A DNA stretch of 15,124 nt from an uncultured Clostridia bacterium (GCA_905210855.1 CAJLYL010000034.1:1-15124); one strand, 5' to 3'; shown: positions 5,028 to 12,796, numbered from the stretch's first letter. Numbers and translations: made by a program. The notes: generated by a model from the letters alone, not told the origin.

Positions 5028-5714
5028 ATGAAAAGAACAGCAAGATTTATCGCAGCGACAGCTGTTGCCGTATCGTTGTTTACAACATCAGCAAGCGCAG
5101 ACAATAAGACAGGCACGATTACGGCAGACGCACTTAATGTGCGCACACAGCCGACAACGGAATCCGCTTCACTGGGACTTTTGCCCTACGGCTCAAGCGT
5201 TGCTCTCTCGGAGCAGGTCGGTTCGTGGTATAAAATAGACTTTATGGATCAGGTCGGATACATATTCGGCGACTATGTAAAGATTAAAGAAGAAAAAGAA
5301 GCACAGGAAAAAGCCGAGCAGGAGCTTGCGGCTCAGCAGGAAAGAGACGCGCAGATTGCACAGCTCATAGAGGTGGCAAAAAGTTATATCGGCACTCCCT
5401 ATGTATACGGCGGCTCAACTCCGAGCGGATTTGACTGCTCAGGCTTCGTCAAATATGTGTACGGTCAGATAGGCATATCGCTCTCGCGCACATCATACAC
5501 CCAGGCAAACGAGGGCACGTATGTGGCATATGAGAACCTCATGCCGGGCGACATAGTGTGCTTCGGCTCGGGCTCGATATCCCATGTGGGCATATACATC
5601 GGCGACGGTCAGTTTATCCATTCGCCCAGAACAGGATACAGCGTATGCATAGCTCCGCTGTCGGGCGGCAGCTACAACGGCAGATTCCGCTTTGCAAGAA
5701 GAATAATTCAGTGA
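5028..5714 (+). CDS. Secreted SH3b-NlpC/P60 peptidoglycan endopeptidase
   Basis: Probably cleaves the D-gamma-Glu/meso-diaminopimelate (or equivalent) bond in stem peptides during wall growth or separation. Of 228 residues, 1-24 form a Sec signal peptide (KRTARF, hydrophobic core, cleavage likely after ASA). Residues 27-86 are a bacterial SH3 domain (ALNVRTQPTTESASLGLLPYG, WYKIDF, GYIFGDYVKI). Residues 87-112 are a charged Glu/Gln/Ala-rich, coiled-coil-like linker, and 113-228 the NlpC/P60 domain with catalytic Cys137 (FDCSGF), His186 (SHVGIYIG) and third polar residue His198 (FIHSP). All catalytic positions are present, so it should be active. GGAGG precedes the ATG. It is a single-gene unit with its own promoter and terminator. 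Confidence 0.94.
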   Translation: MKRTARFIAATAVAVSLFTTSASADNKTGTITADALNVRTQPTTESASLGLLPYGSSVALSEQVGSWYKIDFMDQVGYIFGDYVKIKEEKEAQEKAEQELAAQQERDAQIAQLIEVAKSYIGTPYVYGGSTPSGFDCSGFVKYVYGQIGISLSRTSYTQANEGTYVAYENLMPGDIVCFGSGSISHVGIYIGDGQFIHSPRTGYSVCIAPLSGGSYNGRFRFARRIIQ

Positions 5715-5720
5715 CCCGTT

Positions 5721-5765
5721 TGGGGCATGATATCAAATATGTGATGTCATGCCCCATAATTTTTT
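5721..5765 (+). terminator. Terminator after the NlpC/P60 gene
   Basis: A 15-bp stem (5721-5735 with 5742-5756, one G-U pair, 6-nt loop) rich in GGGGCATGA/TCATGCCCC is followed by TAATTTTTTG. Strong intrinsic terminator, 6 nt after the stop codon. Confidence 0.92.
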
Positions 5766-5778
5766 GTTAATTTTGCGA

Positions 5779-5807
5779 TTGACATTATTTGATGTTTTTT
5801 GTATAAT
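5779..5807 (+). promoter_or_regulatory. Sigma-A promoter of guaB
   Basis: TTGACA (5779-5784), 17-bp spacer, TATAAT (5802-5807), a perfect consensus. The start near 5814 leaves a leader of only about 43 nt, too short for a purine riboswitch. Confidence 0.92.
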
Positions 5808-5856
5808 AGAAATATTAAATATAAGAGAAACGATAAAAGGAAAAGGAGATAAGAAT

Positions 5857-7314
5857 ATGGACGGAAAAATTGTTTGCGAAGGTCTTACATTTGACGATGT
5901 GCTGCTTATACCGCAGAAATCCGATGTGCTTCCGAACCAAATTAACCTTGAAACGCAGCTTACGAAAAAAATCAAGCTCAACATACCCATGATGAGCTCC
6001 GCAATGGACACCGTTACGGAATCCGCACTTGCCATAGCTATGGCAAGAGAGGGCGGCATAGGCGTTATCCACAAGAACATGACAATAGAGCAGCAGGCAA
6101 CGGAGGTTGACAAGGTTAAGCGTTCAGAGCACGGCGTAATCACAGACCCGTTTTTCCTCTCCCCCGAGCACACGCTCAAGGATGCCGATGAGCTGATGGG
6201 CAAATTCAGGATCTCCGGCGTGCCGATTACCGAGGGCAAAAAGCTTGTCGGCATAATCACAAACAGAGACCTCAAGTTTGAGACAGACTATACAAAAAAG
6301 ATTAAAGAGGCAATGACATACGAAAACCTCATCACCGCGCCCGTCGGCACAAGCCTTGAGGAGGCTACCGAGATACTGCGCAGGCACAAAATAGAAAAGT
6401 TGCCGATAGTTGACGAAAACGGCGAGCTGAGAGGTCTCATCACCATAAAGGACATTGAAAAATCGGTTAAATACCCCAACGCCGCAAAAGACGAAAACGG
6501 CAGACTCCTCGTTGGCGCGGCAATCGGCATCACCGCCGATGTGCTCGATAGGGTTGATGCACTGGTTAAAGCCAAGGTTGACGTGCTCGTGCTTGATTCC
6601 GCTCACGGTCACTCCGAGAACATCATTAAATGCCTTAAACTCGTTAAGGAGCACTACCCGAATGTTCCCGTAATTGCAGGAAACATCGCAACGGGCGAGG
6701 CGGCAAAGGAGCTTATCGAAGCAGGCGCGGACGCAGTCAAGGTCGGCATAGGCCCCGGCTCCATATGCACCACAAGAATCGTTGCCGGCGTGGGTGTGCC
6801 GCAGATTACGGCAATCAGCATGGTTTACGAAGTGGCTAAGCAGTACGGTGTGCCGGTCATCGCGGACGGCGGAATAAAATATTCCGGTGATTTGCCTAAG
6901 GCCATCGCCGCAGGCGCGGACGTCATCATGATGGGCAGCATCTTTGCGGGCTGCGAGGAAAGCCCCGGAGACACCGAGATATATGAAGGCAGAAAATACA
7001 AGGTATACCGCGGCATGGGCTCTATCGCCGCAATGGAAAAGGGCTCTAAGGACAGATATTTCCAGACAGGTTCAAAGAAGCTTGTTCCCGAGGGTGTAGA
7101 GGGCCGTGTACCCTACAAGGGCGCACTTTCCGACACGGTGTTCCAGCTCATCGGCGGATTGAGATCCTCCATGGGTTACTGCGGCACGGAGACAATACCC
7201 GAGCTCAAAGAGCGCGGCAAATTTGTAAAGATGACCGCAGCAGGTCTGCGCGAGAGCCATCCGCATGACATATCCATCACAAAAGAAGCGCCGAACTATA
7301 CAAGAAACGCGTAA
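5857..7314 (+). CDS. guaB: IMP dehydrogenase
   Basis: Oxidises IMP to XMP with NAD+, the committed step of GMP synthesis, in the cytosol. The 485-residue product has the full family layout: the N-terminal barrel strand (GLTFDDVLLIPQKSDVLP), MMSSAMDTVTES at 45-56, a pair of CBS domains at about 95-205 (nucleotide-sensing), then LDSAHGHS, AGNIATGEAA, the catalytic loop GIGPGSICTTR with Cys304, IADGGIKYSGDLPKAIAAGA, and the flap residues Arg400-Tyr401 (KDRYFQ). The start at 5857 was chosen because AAGGAGAT lies just upstream and the product then begins MDGKIVCEGLTFDD. An in-frame upstream ATG at 5749 would lie before the promoter and has no support. Flanked by its own promoter and a terminator; no guaA beside it. 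Confidence 0.98.
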   Translation: MDGKIVCEGLTFDDVLLIPQKSDVLPNQINLETQLTKKIKLNIPMMSSAMDTVTESALAIAMAREGGIGVIHKNMTIEQQATEVDKVKRSEHGVITDPFFLSPEHTLKDADELMGKFRISGVPITEGKKLVGIITNRDLKFETDYTKKIKEAMTYENLITAPVGTSLEEATEILRRHKIEKLPIVDENGELRGLITIKDIEKSVKYPNAAKDENGRLLVGAAIGITADVLDRVDALVKAKVDVLVLDSAHGHSENIIKCLKLVKEHYPNVPVIAGNIATGEAAKELIEAGADAVKVGIGPGSICTTRIVAGVGVPQITAISMVYEVAKQYGVPVIADGGIKYSGDLPKAIAAGADVIMMGSIFAGCEESPGDTEIYEGRKYKVYRGMGSIAAMEKGSKDRYFQTGSKKLVPEGVEGRVPYKGALSDTVFQLIGGLRSSMGYCGTETIPELKERGKFVKMTAAGLRESHPHDISITKEAPNYTRNA

Positions 7315-7326
7315 TAAGCAAAAAAC

Positions 7327-7352
7327 AAGGGCAGCCGAAACCGGCTGCCCTT
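7327..7352. terminator. Bidirectional terminator between guaB and the ABC operon
   Basis: AAGGGCAGCCG (7327-7337) pairs perfectly with CGGCTGCCCTT (7342-7352) around a 4-nt loop. T-rich sequence follows on the plus side (TTATTCTTTT) and on the minus side (GTTTTTTGC). It serves guaB from the left and the converging ABC transporter operon from the right. Confidence 0.9.
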
Positions 7353-7364
7353 ATTCTTTTGCTT

Positions 7365-8171
7365 TTATTGCAGATTCAATTTATTCTTCATGAAATACCT
7401 TGTGATGAAGAAGAACACTGCCGCATACGCCAGGTTCACCAGCGTAAGCACTATCATAAACGGCGAAGCGCCGTATATGCCGCCGCTGTTGGCATTGTCC
7501 ATAAGCAGGCGGAGCGGTGTGCTCACCAAGCCCGCGGAATTAATAATCTGCACCGCTATGTACAGTGCGATGTATGCTCCGAAAGAATTGCGAACCTTGT
7601 GTGCATTTGTGCTGTGACCTATGCTTATTGCCGCATAGATAATGAGGTTTGAAAACAACAGCCCTACAAAGCCCAATATGATTCCCTCAACAGTGTAGAG
7701 AACTATGGCGTCGCCGTACATTGCGAAAATCTGCTTAAGCTGATAGAGCATATCCGCAATATCGAAGTTGACAAACGCCACGCCCGGCAGAGCGACGAGA
7801 AGCAGCGACAAGAGAGCAATCACCACGCCGAGTATCTCATAAACGCACGCCACGATGAGCTTTGAAAAAATGTGCGTTTCCGGATTTATGGGCAGCGTGT
7901 GCATCAGGTAACCCTCGCTGTCGAACAGATTTTTCTTGAAGCGGATTATTGCAATGATGTAGCCGACCACGCACGAGGCAACCATCAAAACCCCGTACAC
8001 AACCATGATGATAACGGCGAGCAGACGCAAAAAGCCGATATCGGCGAATGAATAATCCACTACCTTTGCGGCAATTCCCGACAGTATTGCCGTCACCGCC
8101 ACCGCGGCATATATTGGCAAAAGCACCCTGCCGCTTGCCTTAAATTCATATTTCATAAGTTTTCCTAACAT
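7365..8171 (-). CDS. ABC transporter permease (multi-span membrane protein)
   Basis: A 268-residue integral membrane protein, the membrane partner of the ATPase upstream. Six hydrophobic spans are visible at about residues 15-35, 48-77, 103-130, 155-183, 196-214 and 237-258. The N-terminus MLGKLMKYEFKASGRVLLP is typical of ABC-2-like permeases in GntR-linked operons, which start KYEFK...R.L.P, and SEGYLMHTLPINPETH after the second span is a common motif in this group. AGGGAGG precedes the start, which overlaps the ATPase stop by 7 nt, so translation is coupled. Substrate is unknown; relatives in such operons act in export or in resistance to cell-envelope-active compounds (family knowledge). 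Confidence 0.85.
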   Translation of the reverse strand: MLGKLMKYEFKASGRVLLPIYAAVAVTAILSGIAAKVVDYSFADIGFLRLLAVIIMVVYGVLMVASCVVGYIIAIIRFKKNLFDSEGYLMHTLPINPETHIFSKLIVACVYEILGVVIALLSLLLVALPGVAFVNFDIADMLYQLKQIFAMYGDAIVLYTVEGIILGFVGLLFSNLIIYAAISIGHSTNAHKVRNSFGAYIALYIAVQIINSAGLVSTPLRLLMDNANSGGIYGASPFMIVLTLVNLAYAAVFFFITRYFMKNKLNLQ

Positions 8172-8866
8172 TTGAATACCTCCCTGAAAAGTTCATCCAC
8201 GCTCATGCCCTTGGCATTCCTTATTTCATCAACCGAGCTTTGCAGCGCTATTTCCCCTTTGTTTATAAATATCACATCGTCAAGCACCTTTTCAACATCC
8301 GCTATGAGATGTGTTGATATAACCACGGTCGATTTTTCGCTGTAATTTGAAATTATTGTGTTGAGTATATAATCCCTCGTTGCCGGGTCAACTCCGCCCA
8401 TAGGCTCATCGAGCAGATACACGTCCGCGTCGCGGCTCATTGTCAGTATAAGCTGCACCTTCTCCTTGTTTCCCTTGGAGAGAGTTTTCAGCCTTGCGTC
8501 CTTCTCCACTCCGAGATTATCAAGCATCTTTTCCGCCTTATTTGACGAAAAATCGGCATAGAACTGCGCGTAAAACCTCACAAGCTCGCTCACCCTCATC
8601 CAATCCGGCAGCGCCACGCAATCCGGCAGATATGACACACGGCTCTTCGTGCCCACGCCCGGCTTGGCGCCGCAGATGAGCAGCTCGCCGTCTGTCGGCT
8701 CAAGCAGCTCGTTTGCTATTTTTATAAGCGTAGTCTTGCCGCTGCCGTTTGGACCGAGCAAGCCGACTATTCTGCTCCTCTCCAGCGAAAAGCTGACATT
8801 GTTCAGCGCCGGCTTCTTGCCGTAGCTCTTGCATAAATTCTTACATTCAAATATCATGTCACCCAT
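8165..8866 (-). CDS. ABC transporter ATP-binding protein (YtrB-like)
   Basis: A 233-residue nucleotide-binding subunit that powers the adjacent permease. Walker A is GPNGSGKT (residues 38-45), the signature is LSKGN (129-133, in place of LSGGQ), Walker B is VYLLDEP (149-155, catalytic Glu154), D-loop GGVDP, and H-loop STHL with His186. The Q-loop position reads SYLPD, Asp in place of Gln, which is common in this GntR-linked subgroup. The ATG at 8866 overlaps the GntR stop by 8 nt (ATGGGTGA). Its ribosome-binding site is weak (GGGGGT), which suits translational coupling; a second Met three residues on is the alternative start. All catalytic residues for ATP hydrolysis are present. Confidence 0.92.
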   Translation of the reverse strand: MGDMIFECKNLCKSYGKKPALNNVSFSLERSRIVGLLGPNGSGKTTLIKIANELLEPTDGELLICGAKPGVGTKSRVSYLPDCVALPDWMRVSELVRFYAQFYADFSSNKAEKMLDNLGVEKDARLKTLSKGNKEKVQLILTMSRDADVYLLDEPMGGVDPATRDYILNTIISNYSEKSTVVISTHLIADVEKVLDDVIFINKGEIALQSSVDEIRNAKGMSVDELFREVFKC

Positions 8867-9230
8867 TTTTTCTACCCCCGTATTCTCTCAAAAGTTCAAT
8901 CGTTTCGTCAACGCCGAGACCGATGCGGCTCATGTCGCCCAAAAAGCCCTCAAGCTTTTTTCGGGCAAATTCCTTCTTGAGCCTGTCTATTACCGCCTTG
9001 TCGTCGGTGATGTATCTGCCGCTCGTGCGGTTGGTGTACATCAGACCGTCTCGCTCCAGCTCCGCAAGCGCCCTCTGCATGGTGTTCGGGTTCACTCCGG
9101 CGTCGGCCGCAAGCTCACGCACGGGCATAAGCTTTTCACCCGGCTCCGCCTCGCCCGAGAGTATAAATTGCTTAAACTGCTCCACAATCTGCAAATATAT
9201 CGGTCTGTCGTTGTCAAATTTCCATTTCAT
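8859..9230 (-). CDS. GntR-family transcriptional regulator (YtrA subfamily)
   Basis: A 123-residue cytosolic repressor. Residues about 8-75 form the winged-helix GntR domain: DRPIYLQIVEQFKQFILSGE, PGEKLMPVRELAADAGVNPN, TMQRALAELERDGLMYTNRT, SGRYITDD. The short helical tail (about 50 residues) with no ligand-binding domain identifies the YtrA-type subgroup, which is normally encoded with ABC transporters. GGAGAG lies just upstream of the ATG. It is the first gene of a three-gene operon with overlapping ends. A 24-bp palindrome over its transcription start strongly suggests autorepression. The inducer is not visible from the sequence. Confidence 0.93.
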   Translation of the reverse strand: MKWKFDNDRPIYLQIVEQFKQFILSGEAEPGEKLMPVRELAADAGVNPNTMQRALAELERDGLMYTNRTSGRYITDDKAVIDRLKKEFARKKLEGFLGDMSRIGLGVDETIELLREYGGRKNG

Positions 9231-9267
9231 CGCCGCTCTCTCCTTTCCGTTTTTGTACTGCTGTGTT

Positions 9268-9291
9268 ATTGTGTTGATTGATTAATACAAT
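9268..9291. promoter_or_regulatory. Probable GntR operator
   Basis: A 24-bp imperfect palindrome, ATTGTGTTGAT-TG-ATTAATACAAT, with 9 of 11 arm positions matching. It overlaps the -10 box and predicted start of the GntR-ABC operon, the position expected for a repressor site. YtrA-type regulators bind AT-rich palindromes of this sort in their own promoters. Confidence 0.7.
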
Positions 9292-9318
9292 AATACCACC
9301 AATAACCGCTTTTGTCAA
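9290..9318 (-). promoter_or_regulatory. Sigma-A promoter of the GntR-ABC operon
   Basis: Minus strand TTGACA (9318-9313), 17-bp spacer, TATTAT (9295-9290). The leader to the GntR start codon is about 52 nt and contains the palindromic operator. Confidence 0.88.
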
Positions 9319-9385
9319 CCCTTATTTCAAATTTTTTTTGCTTTTTTTAAATTCGGCGCCGCCGGCGGTTCACAGCTCCGCCGCG

Positions 9386-9414
9386 TTGACAGCGCATTTT
9401 CGGTTTGATATAAT
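9386..9414 (+). promoter_or_regulatory. Sigma-A promoter upstream of the chimeric regulator remnant and flavodoxin
   Basis: TTGACA (9386-9391), 17-bp spacer, TATAAT (9409-9414), a perfect consensus. It would drive the degraded regulator and, with no clear terminator between, the flavodoxin gene. Confidence 0.85.
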
Positions 9415-9439
9415 ACATATGTTAAACGGAGTGCGATAT

Positions 9440-9669
9440 ATGGAGTTGCGGCCTCTGAAATATTTTTTAATGGCGGCGCAGAAGGAGAATATAACAAAAT
9501 CGGCACAGCTTTTGCTCGTTACGCCGCCGACGCTTTCAGCTGAAGATACGGCAGACAAACGCACGGCAATGCTTACAAAAAAGCGAAAACACACGCTTGA
9601 TGAAATTCATTCAAAGCAAAAACAACTTGCATCGATTATCTGCGATACGAGGTTGTAAAAGAAAATTAA
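9440..9669 (+). pseudogene. Chimeric regulator remnant: LysR N-terminus joined to MerR-like C-terminus, frameshifted
   Basis: The first 33 codons (MELRPLKYFLMAAQKENITK then SAQLLLVTPPTLS) are the start of a LysR-type HTH, broken off where SRQ... should follow. The frame continues into KRTAMLTKKRKHTLDEIHSK and QKQL, which reads like the C-terminal dimerisation helix of a MerR-type regulator. The open frame then ends SIICDTRL at 9658. Shifting frame at 9628 gives CIDYLRYEVVKEN and a stop at 9667-9669, the expected MerR-type tail, so a deletion of 1 or 4 nt is likely near 9626-9630. A GGAG and a consensus promoter remain. The 72-residue product cannot be a working LysR or MerR regulator. The MerR assignment is from remembered sequence pattern. 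Confidence 0.72.
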
Positions 9670-9710
9670 AAGTAAAAAGACGAATATAAAAAGAAAAGGA
9701 GGAATTTAAA

Positions 9711-10211
9711 ATGAGCAAAAAATTAGTAGCGTATTTTTCTGCAAGCGGTGTGACGAAACGTTATGCCGAAAAGCTTGCAAATGCGGCAGGTGCGGATTTA
9801 TTTGAAATAAAACCGAGCATTCCGTACACAAGGGAGGATTTGAATTGGCAGAACAGTAACAGCCGTTCAAGCCTTGAAATGAAAAATCCCGATTCCCGTC
9901 CGGAAATAGCGAAGAAATTGCCGGATATGGACAGCTACACCACGGTTTTTGTCGGCTTTCCGATTTGGTGGTATGTAGCGCCGACAATTATCGACACCTT
10001 TTTGGAAAGCTACGATTTTTCCGAAAAAACCATTATTCCGTTTGCAGCAAGCGGCGGCAGCGAAATTTCATCATCGGTATCGGCTATAAGGAGCGCTTGC
10101 CCGAATGCAGAGGTTAAAAACGGCTTCAGAGGAACATCAAGCACGACGGGCACAGATATTCGTGCTTGGCTTGACGATAATAATTTTGGCGAGGCGGTTT
10201 ATACAGAATAA
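9711..10211 (+). CDS. Flavodoxin family protein
   Basis: A 166-residue FMN-binding electron carrier or quinone-reductase-like flavodoxin, cytosolic. The N-terminal beta strand and phosphate loop read KLVAYFSASGVTKRYAEKLA (loop SASGVTK at about residues 10-16). The second flavin-contacting loop is FVGFPIWWYVAPTIIDTFLE (about 80-99), and the third is PFAASGGSEI (about 110-119). This is the Flavodoxin_4 pattern common in clostridia. AAGGAGGAATTTAAAATG gives a strong start. It follows the chimeric regulator remnant, which may be what is left of its local regulator(s), since MerR or LysR genes often neighbour such flavodoxins. The physiological partner is not evident. Confidence 0.92.
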   Translation: MSKKLVAYFSASGVTKRYAEKLANAAGADLFEIKPSIPYTREDLNWQNSNSRSSLEMKNPDSRPEIAKKLPDMDSYTTVFVGFPIWWYVAPTIIDTFLESYDFSEKTIIPFAASGGSEISSSVSAIRSACPNAEVKNGFRGTSSTTGTDIRAWLDDNNFGEAVYTE

Positions 10212-10602
10212 AACTTACCGCAAGCAGAAATATCCGGGTAATCTGAAATAATATTAAGGCAGCGACAGGCATTTTATATGTTTTCGCCGCCTTTTTAATT
10301 TGTAACGGGCATTTACGGCGTTTGCTGCTATGTCAGGCGCCTGTTATAACATCACGAAATAAACAGCTGTTCTTTGCAAGCAAGAGTTAATATTCGGATA
10401 TCAGGCATTGAATGTTATATATGACAAAATTTTGAAAATATGGAAGTTCAAAGCTTTTCAGTCCTTGACAAAACGGGAATAATAATGTAAAATATACTGA
10501 TAAATACAAGTAAATTTTAAGGTAAAATTTTTTCGTCCTGCTTAAAACAACCGCTAAGCGGATATAATAAATTGAATGACAACTTAAAAGGAGGAGTTAT
10601 TT
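10212..10602. other. Intergenic region between flavodoxin and hppA
   Basis: A 391-nt gap with no convincing gene. It contains a weak terminator-like hairpin after the flavodoxin (AAGGC-GCG with CGC-GCCTT, 10256-10293, one mismatch, then TTT), a perfect palindrome CAGGCGCCTG (10334-10343), the hppA promoter, and a leader of about 100 nt with a small CCGCT/AGCGG hairpin near 10550-10560 and a second isolated TATAAT (10562-10567) lacking a good -35. I see no riboswitch fold. Confidence 0.5.
10465..10493 (+). promoter_or_regulatory. Sigma-A promoter of hppA
   Basis: TTGACA (10465-10470), 17-bp spacer, TAAAAT (10488-10493). Near consensus, about 110 nt ahead of the start codon. Confidence 0.85.
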
Positions 10603-12693
10603 ATGGCATTTATGGACGTTGCCCCGTTTATAATATGGGGTATTTCAATCATTGCGCTCATCTATTCCGCTGTATCCTACAATATGGTAAAGAGCAAGGA
10701 TGAGGGCACTGACAAGATGATAGCCATCGGAAACAAAATAAGAAGCGGTGCCATGGCATATCTCAAAAGGCAGTACAAATCTGTGGGCATATTCTTCGTT
10801 GTTCTTTTTGTAATCCTTTTGATATGCTCCATGAGCGGATATCTGACGATTTTTGTTCCCTTCGCATTCATCACGGGCGGTTTCTTCTCGGGTCTGTCCG
10901 GCTTTGTTGGCATGAAGATTGCCACATATGCCAACACCAGAACCGCAAACGGCGCGCGCGAGGGGCTCAACAAGGGTCTCAAAATCGCTTTTGCATCCGG
11001 CACGGTTATGGGATTCGCGGTTGTCGGACTCGGATTGTTCGACATAAGCATCTGGTACATCATCCTCAAATATATATTCAATCTTGAGATAAACGACATC
11101 ATGCTGTCGCTGCTGACATTCGGCATGGGCGCAAGCTCCATGGCGCTGTTTGCAAGAGTGGGCGGAGGTATCTTCACCAAAGCAGCCGATGTCGGCGCCG
11201 ACCTCGTCGGCAAGGTTGAAGCAGGCATCCCCGAGGATGACCCGAGAAACCCTGCCTGTATCGCGGATAACGTGGGTGACAACGTGGGCGATGTTGCCGG
11301 AATGGGCGCAGACCTCTACGAATCCTACGTCGGCTCGATGTATTCATCAGGCGCACTTGCCGTTGCGGCAGGCCTCGGAACAAACGGCGCGGTAGTGCCT
11401 ATGCTCATTGCAGCGGTCGGAATCATCGCTTCCATAATAGGTACCTTCTTCGTAAGCACCAAGGAGGGTGCAAGCCAAAAGCAGCTGCTCGGTTCGCTGA
11501 GAAAGGGCACATACATCAGCAGCATACTCTCCGCAATCGGTGCGGCGATCATCATCCGCCTTGCACTGCCGGCAGAGAATTTCAATATCTTCTGGTCGGT
11601 CATTTCAGGACTACTGGCAGGTGTGCTTATCGGTTTCTTCACCGAATACTACACCTCGGATTCATATGAACCCACACGCAAGCTTTCGGCATCGTCCAAG
11701 ACGGGCAGCGCCACCATCATAATTGACGGTCTTGCACTCGGCATGAAATCCACTGCAATTCCCGTTGTGGTAGTCGGCATATCGGTACTCGTCAGCTATG
11801 CGGTAGCCGGCGGCTTCTCCGGTGCGGAAAATGCATTTTCACTCGGTCTCTACGGAGTGGGCGTATCGGCTGTCGGAATGCTGTCAACCCTCGGCATAAC
11901 TCTCGCAACCGACGCTTACGGTCCTGTTGCCGATAACGCCGGCGGCATTGCCGAAATGGCAGGGCTTGAGCCCGAGGTAAGAGAGAGAACAGACGCGCTC
12001 GATTCGCTGGGCAACACCACCGCAGCCACAGGCAAAGGCTTTGCAATCGGCTCTGCGGCGCTCACCGCACTGGCTCTCATAGTGTCATATACCGATAAGG
12101 TCGGTCAAATAGGTTTTGAATTTAACCTGAGCATAACAAATCCGCTCGTACTCATAGGCTTGTTTGTGGGCGCAATGCTCCCGTTCCTGTTCTCCGCATT
12201 CACAATGTCCGCGGTGGGACGCTCGGCAGAAAAGGTTGTTGTCGAGGTAAGACGTCAGTTCAGAGAGATTAAGGGTCTCATGGAGGGCAAGGCGGACGCA
12301 GACTACGCAAAATGCGTAGACATCTGCACCAAGGAATCGCTTAAAGAGATGATTCTGCCGGCTTGCATAGGCATAATCGCTCCGCTCGCGGTAGGTCTCA
12401 TCCTCGGGCCGGACGGAGTTGTAGGTATGCTCGCAGGCGCGCTCGTCTCAGGATTTGTGCTTGCAATAATGATGGCAAACTCCGGCGGCAGCTGGGATAA
12501 TGCCAAGAAATATATCGAGGCGGGCAATTTCGGCGGCAAGGGCTCGGAGAATCACAAGGCGGCTGTTGTCGGCGACACGGTCGGCGACCCCTTCAAGGAC
12601 ACCGCAGGTCCGTCGGTAAACATACTCATTAAACTGCTCAGCACGGTTTCGATAGTGTTCGCGGCAGTGGTGGTAAGTTTCCACTTGTTCTAA
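10603..12693 (+). CDS. hppA: Membrane-bound ion-translocating pyrophosphatase, K+-dependent type
   Basis: Hydrolyses PPi and pumps Na+ and/or H+ across the cytoplasmic membrane, conserving energy from biosynthetic pyrophosphate. The 696 residues form about 16 membrane spans, matching the family size. Substrate-binding motifs are intact: DVGADLVGK with Asp196, Asp200, Lys204; DDPRNPACIADNVGDNVGD at 212-230; ATDAYGPVADNAGGIAEMAG at 435-454; and the C-terminal VVGDTVGDPFKDTAGPS at 655-671. The sequence GNTTAATGKG (470-479) has Ala474 and Gly477, where K+-independent enzymes have Lys and Thr, so this is the K+-dependent class, which includes Na+ pumps. Ion specificity cannot be fixed by eye. AAAAGGAGGAG precedes the ATG. 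Single gene with its own promoter, followed by citrate synthase. Confidence 0.97.
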   Translation: MAFMDVAPFIIWGISIIALIYSAVSYNMVKSKDEGTDKMIAIGNKIRSGAMAYLKRQYKSVGIFFVVLFVILLICSMSGYLTIFVPFAFITGGFFSGLSGFVGMKIATYANTRTANGAREGLNKGLKIAFASGTVMGFAVVGLGLFDISIWYIILKYIFNLEINDIMLSLLTFGMGASSMALFARVGGGIFTKAADVGADLVGKVEAGIPEDDPRNPACIADNVGDNVGDVAGMGADLYESYVGSMYSSGALAVAAGLGTNGAVVPMLIAAVGIIASIIGTFFVSTKEGASQKQLLGSLRKGTYISSILSAIGAAIIIRLALPAENFNIFWSVISGLLAGVLIGFFTEYYTSDSYEPTRKLSASSKTGSATIIIDGLALGMKSTAIPVVVVGISVLVSYAVAGGFSGAENAFSLGLYGVGVSAVGMLSTLGITLATDAYGPVADNAGGIAEMAGLEPEVRERTDALDSLGNTTAATGKGFAIGSAALTALALIVSYTDKVGQIGFEFNLSITNPLVLIGLFVGAMLPFLFSAFTMSAVGRSAEKVVVEVRRQFREIKGLMEGKADADYAKCVDICTKESLKEMILPACIGIIAPLAVGLILGPDGVVGMLAGALVSGFVLAIMMANSGGSWDNAKKYIEAGNFGGKGSENHKAAVVGDTVGDPFKDTAGPSVNILIKLLSTVSIVFAAVVVSFHLF

Positions 12694-12755
12694 AATTCAT
12701 TAGAAAAGAGGCATCTTCGTGCTTTCCCTTTTTTGCTGCCTTTTTCGACGATATA

Positions 12756-12764
12756 TGGTACAAT
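12756..12764 (+). promoter_or_regulatory. Extended -10 promoter of citrate synthase
   Basis: TGGTACAAT supplies a TGn extended -10 with TACAAT at 12759-12764; no good -35 box lies 16-18 bp upstream. The start would lie about 25 nt before the citrate synthase ATG. I see no convincing terminator for hppA before it, so readthrough from hppA is also possible. Confidence 0.6.
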
Positions 12765-12796
12765 AATGACAACAAAATGAAAGGAAAAGGACAATT

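Noticed and set aside
5749..5856. Longer guaB reading starting at the ATG at 5749
   Set aside because: It would begin inside the upstream terminator and before the consensus guaB promoter; the extra 36 residues are unlike the family, and AAGGAGAT precedes the ATG at 5857.
5808..5856. Purine riboswitch before guaB
   Set aside because: The leader from the predicted start is only about 43 nt with no three-way junction pattern.
5733..6654. Long antisense open frames over the start of guaB
   Set aside because: They overlap a complete, motif-rich guaB and its promoter; compositionally they are antisense shadows.
9355..9385. GC-rich inverted repeat CGGCGG/CCGCCG as a terminator
   Set aside because: The stem is 6 bp and no T-tract follows on either strand, so it does not fit an intrinsic terminator.
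9278..9439. In-frame upstream extension of the chimeric regulator remnant from 9278
   Set aside because: It runs through two promoters; the start at 9440 has GGAG at 8-nt spacing and gives the LysR-like MELRPLKYFL.
10677..11282. 201-codon open frame antisense to hppA
   Set aside because: It is the shadow of a strongly recognised hppA frame, rich in Ser/Pro/Met as expected from antisense of membrane codons, with no ribosome-binding site.
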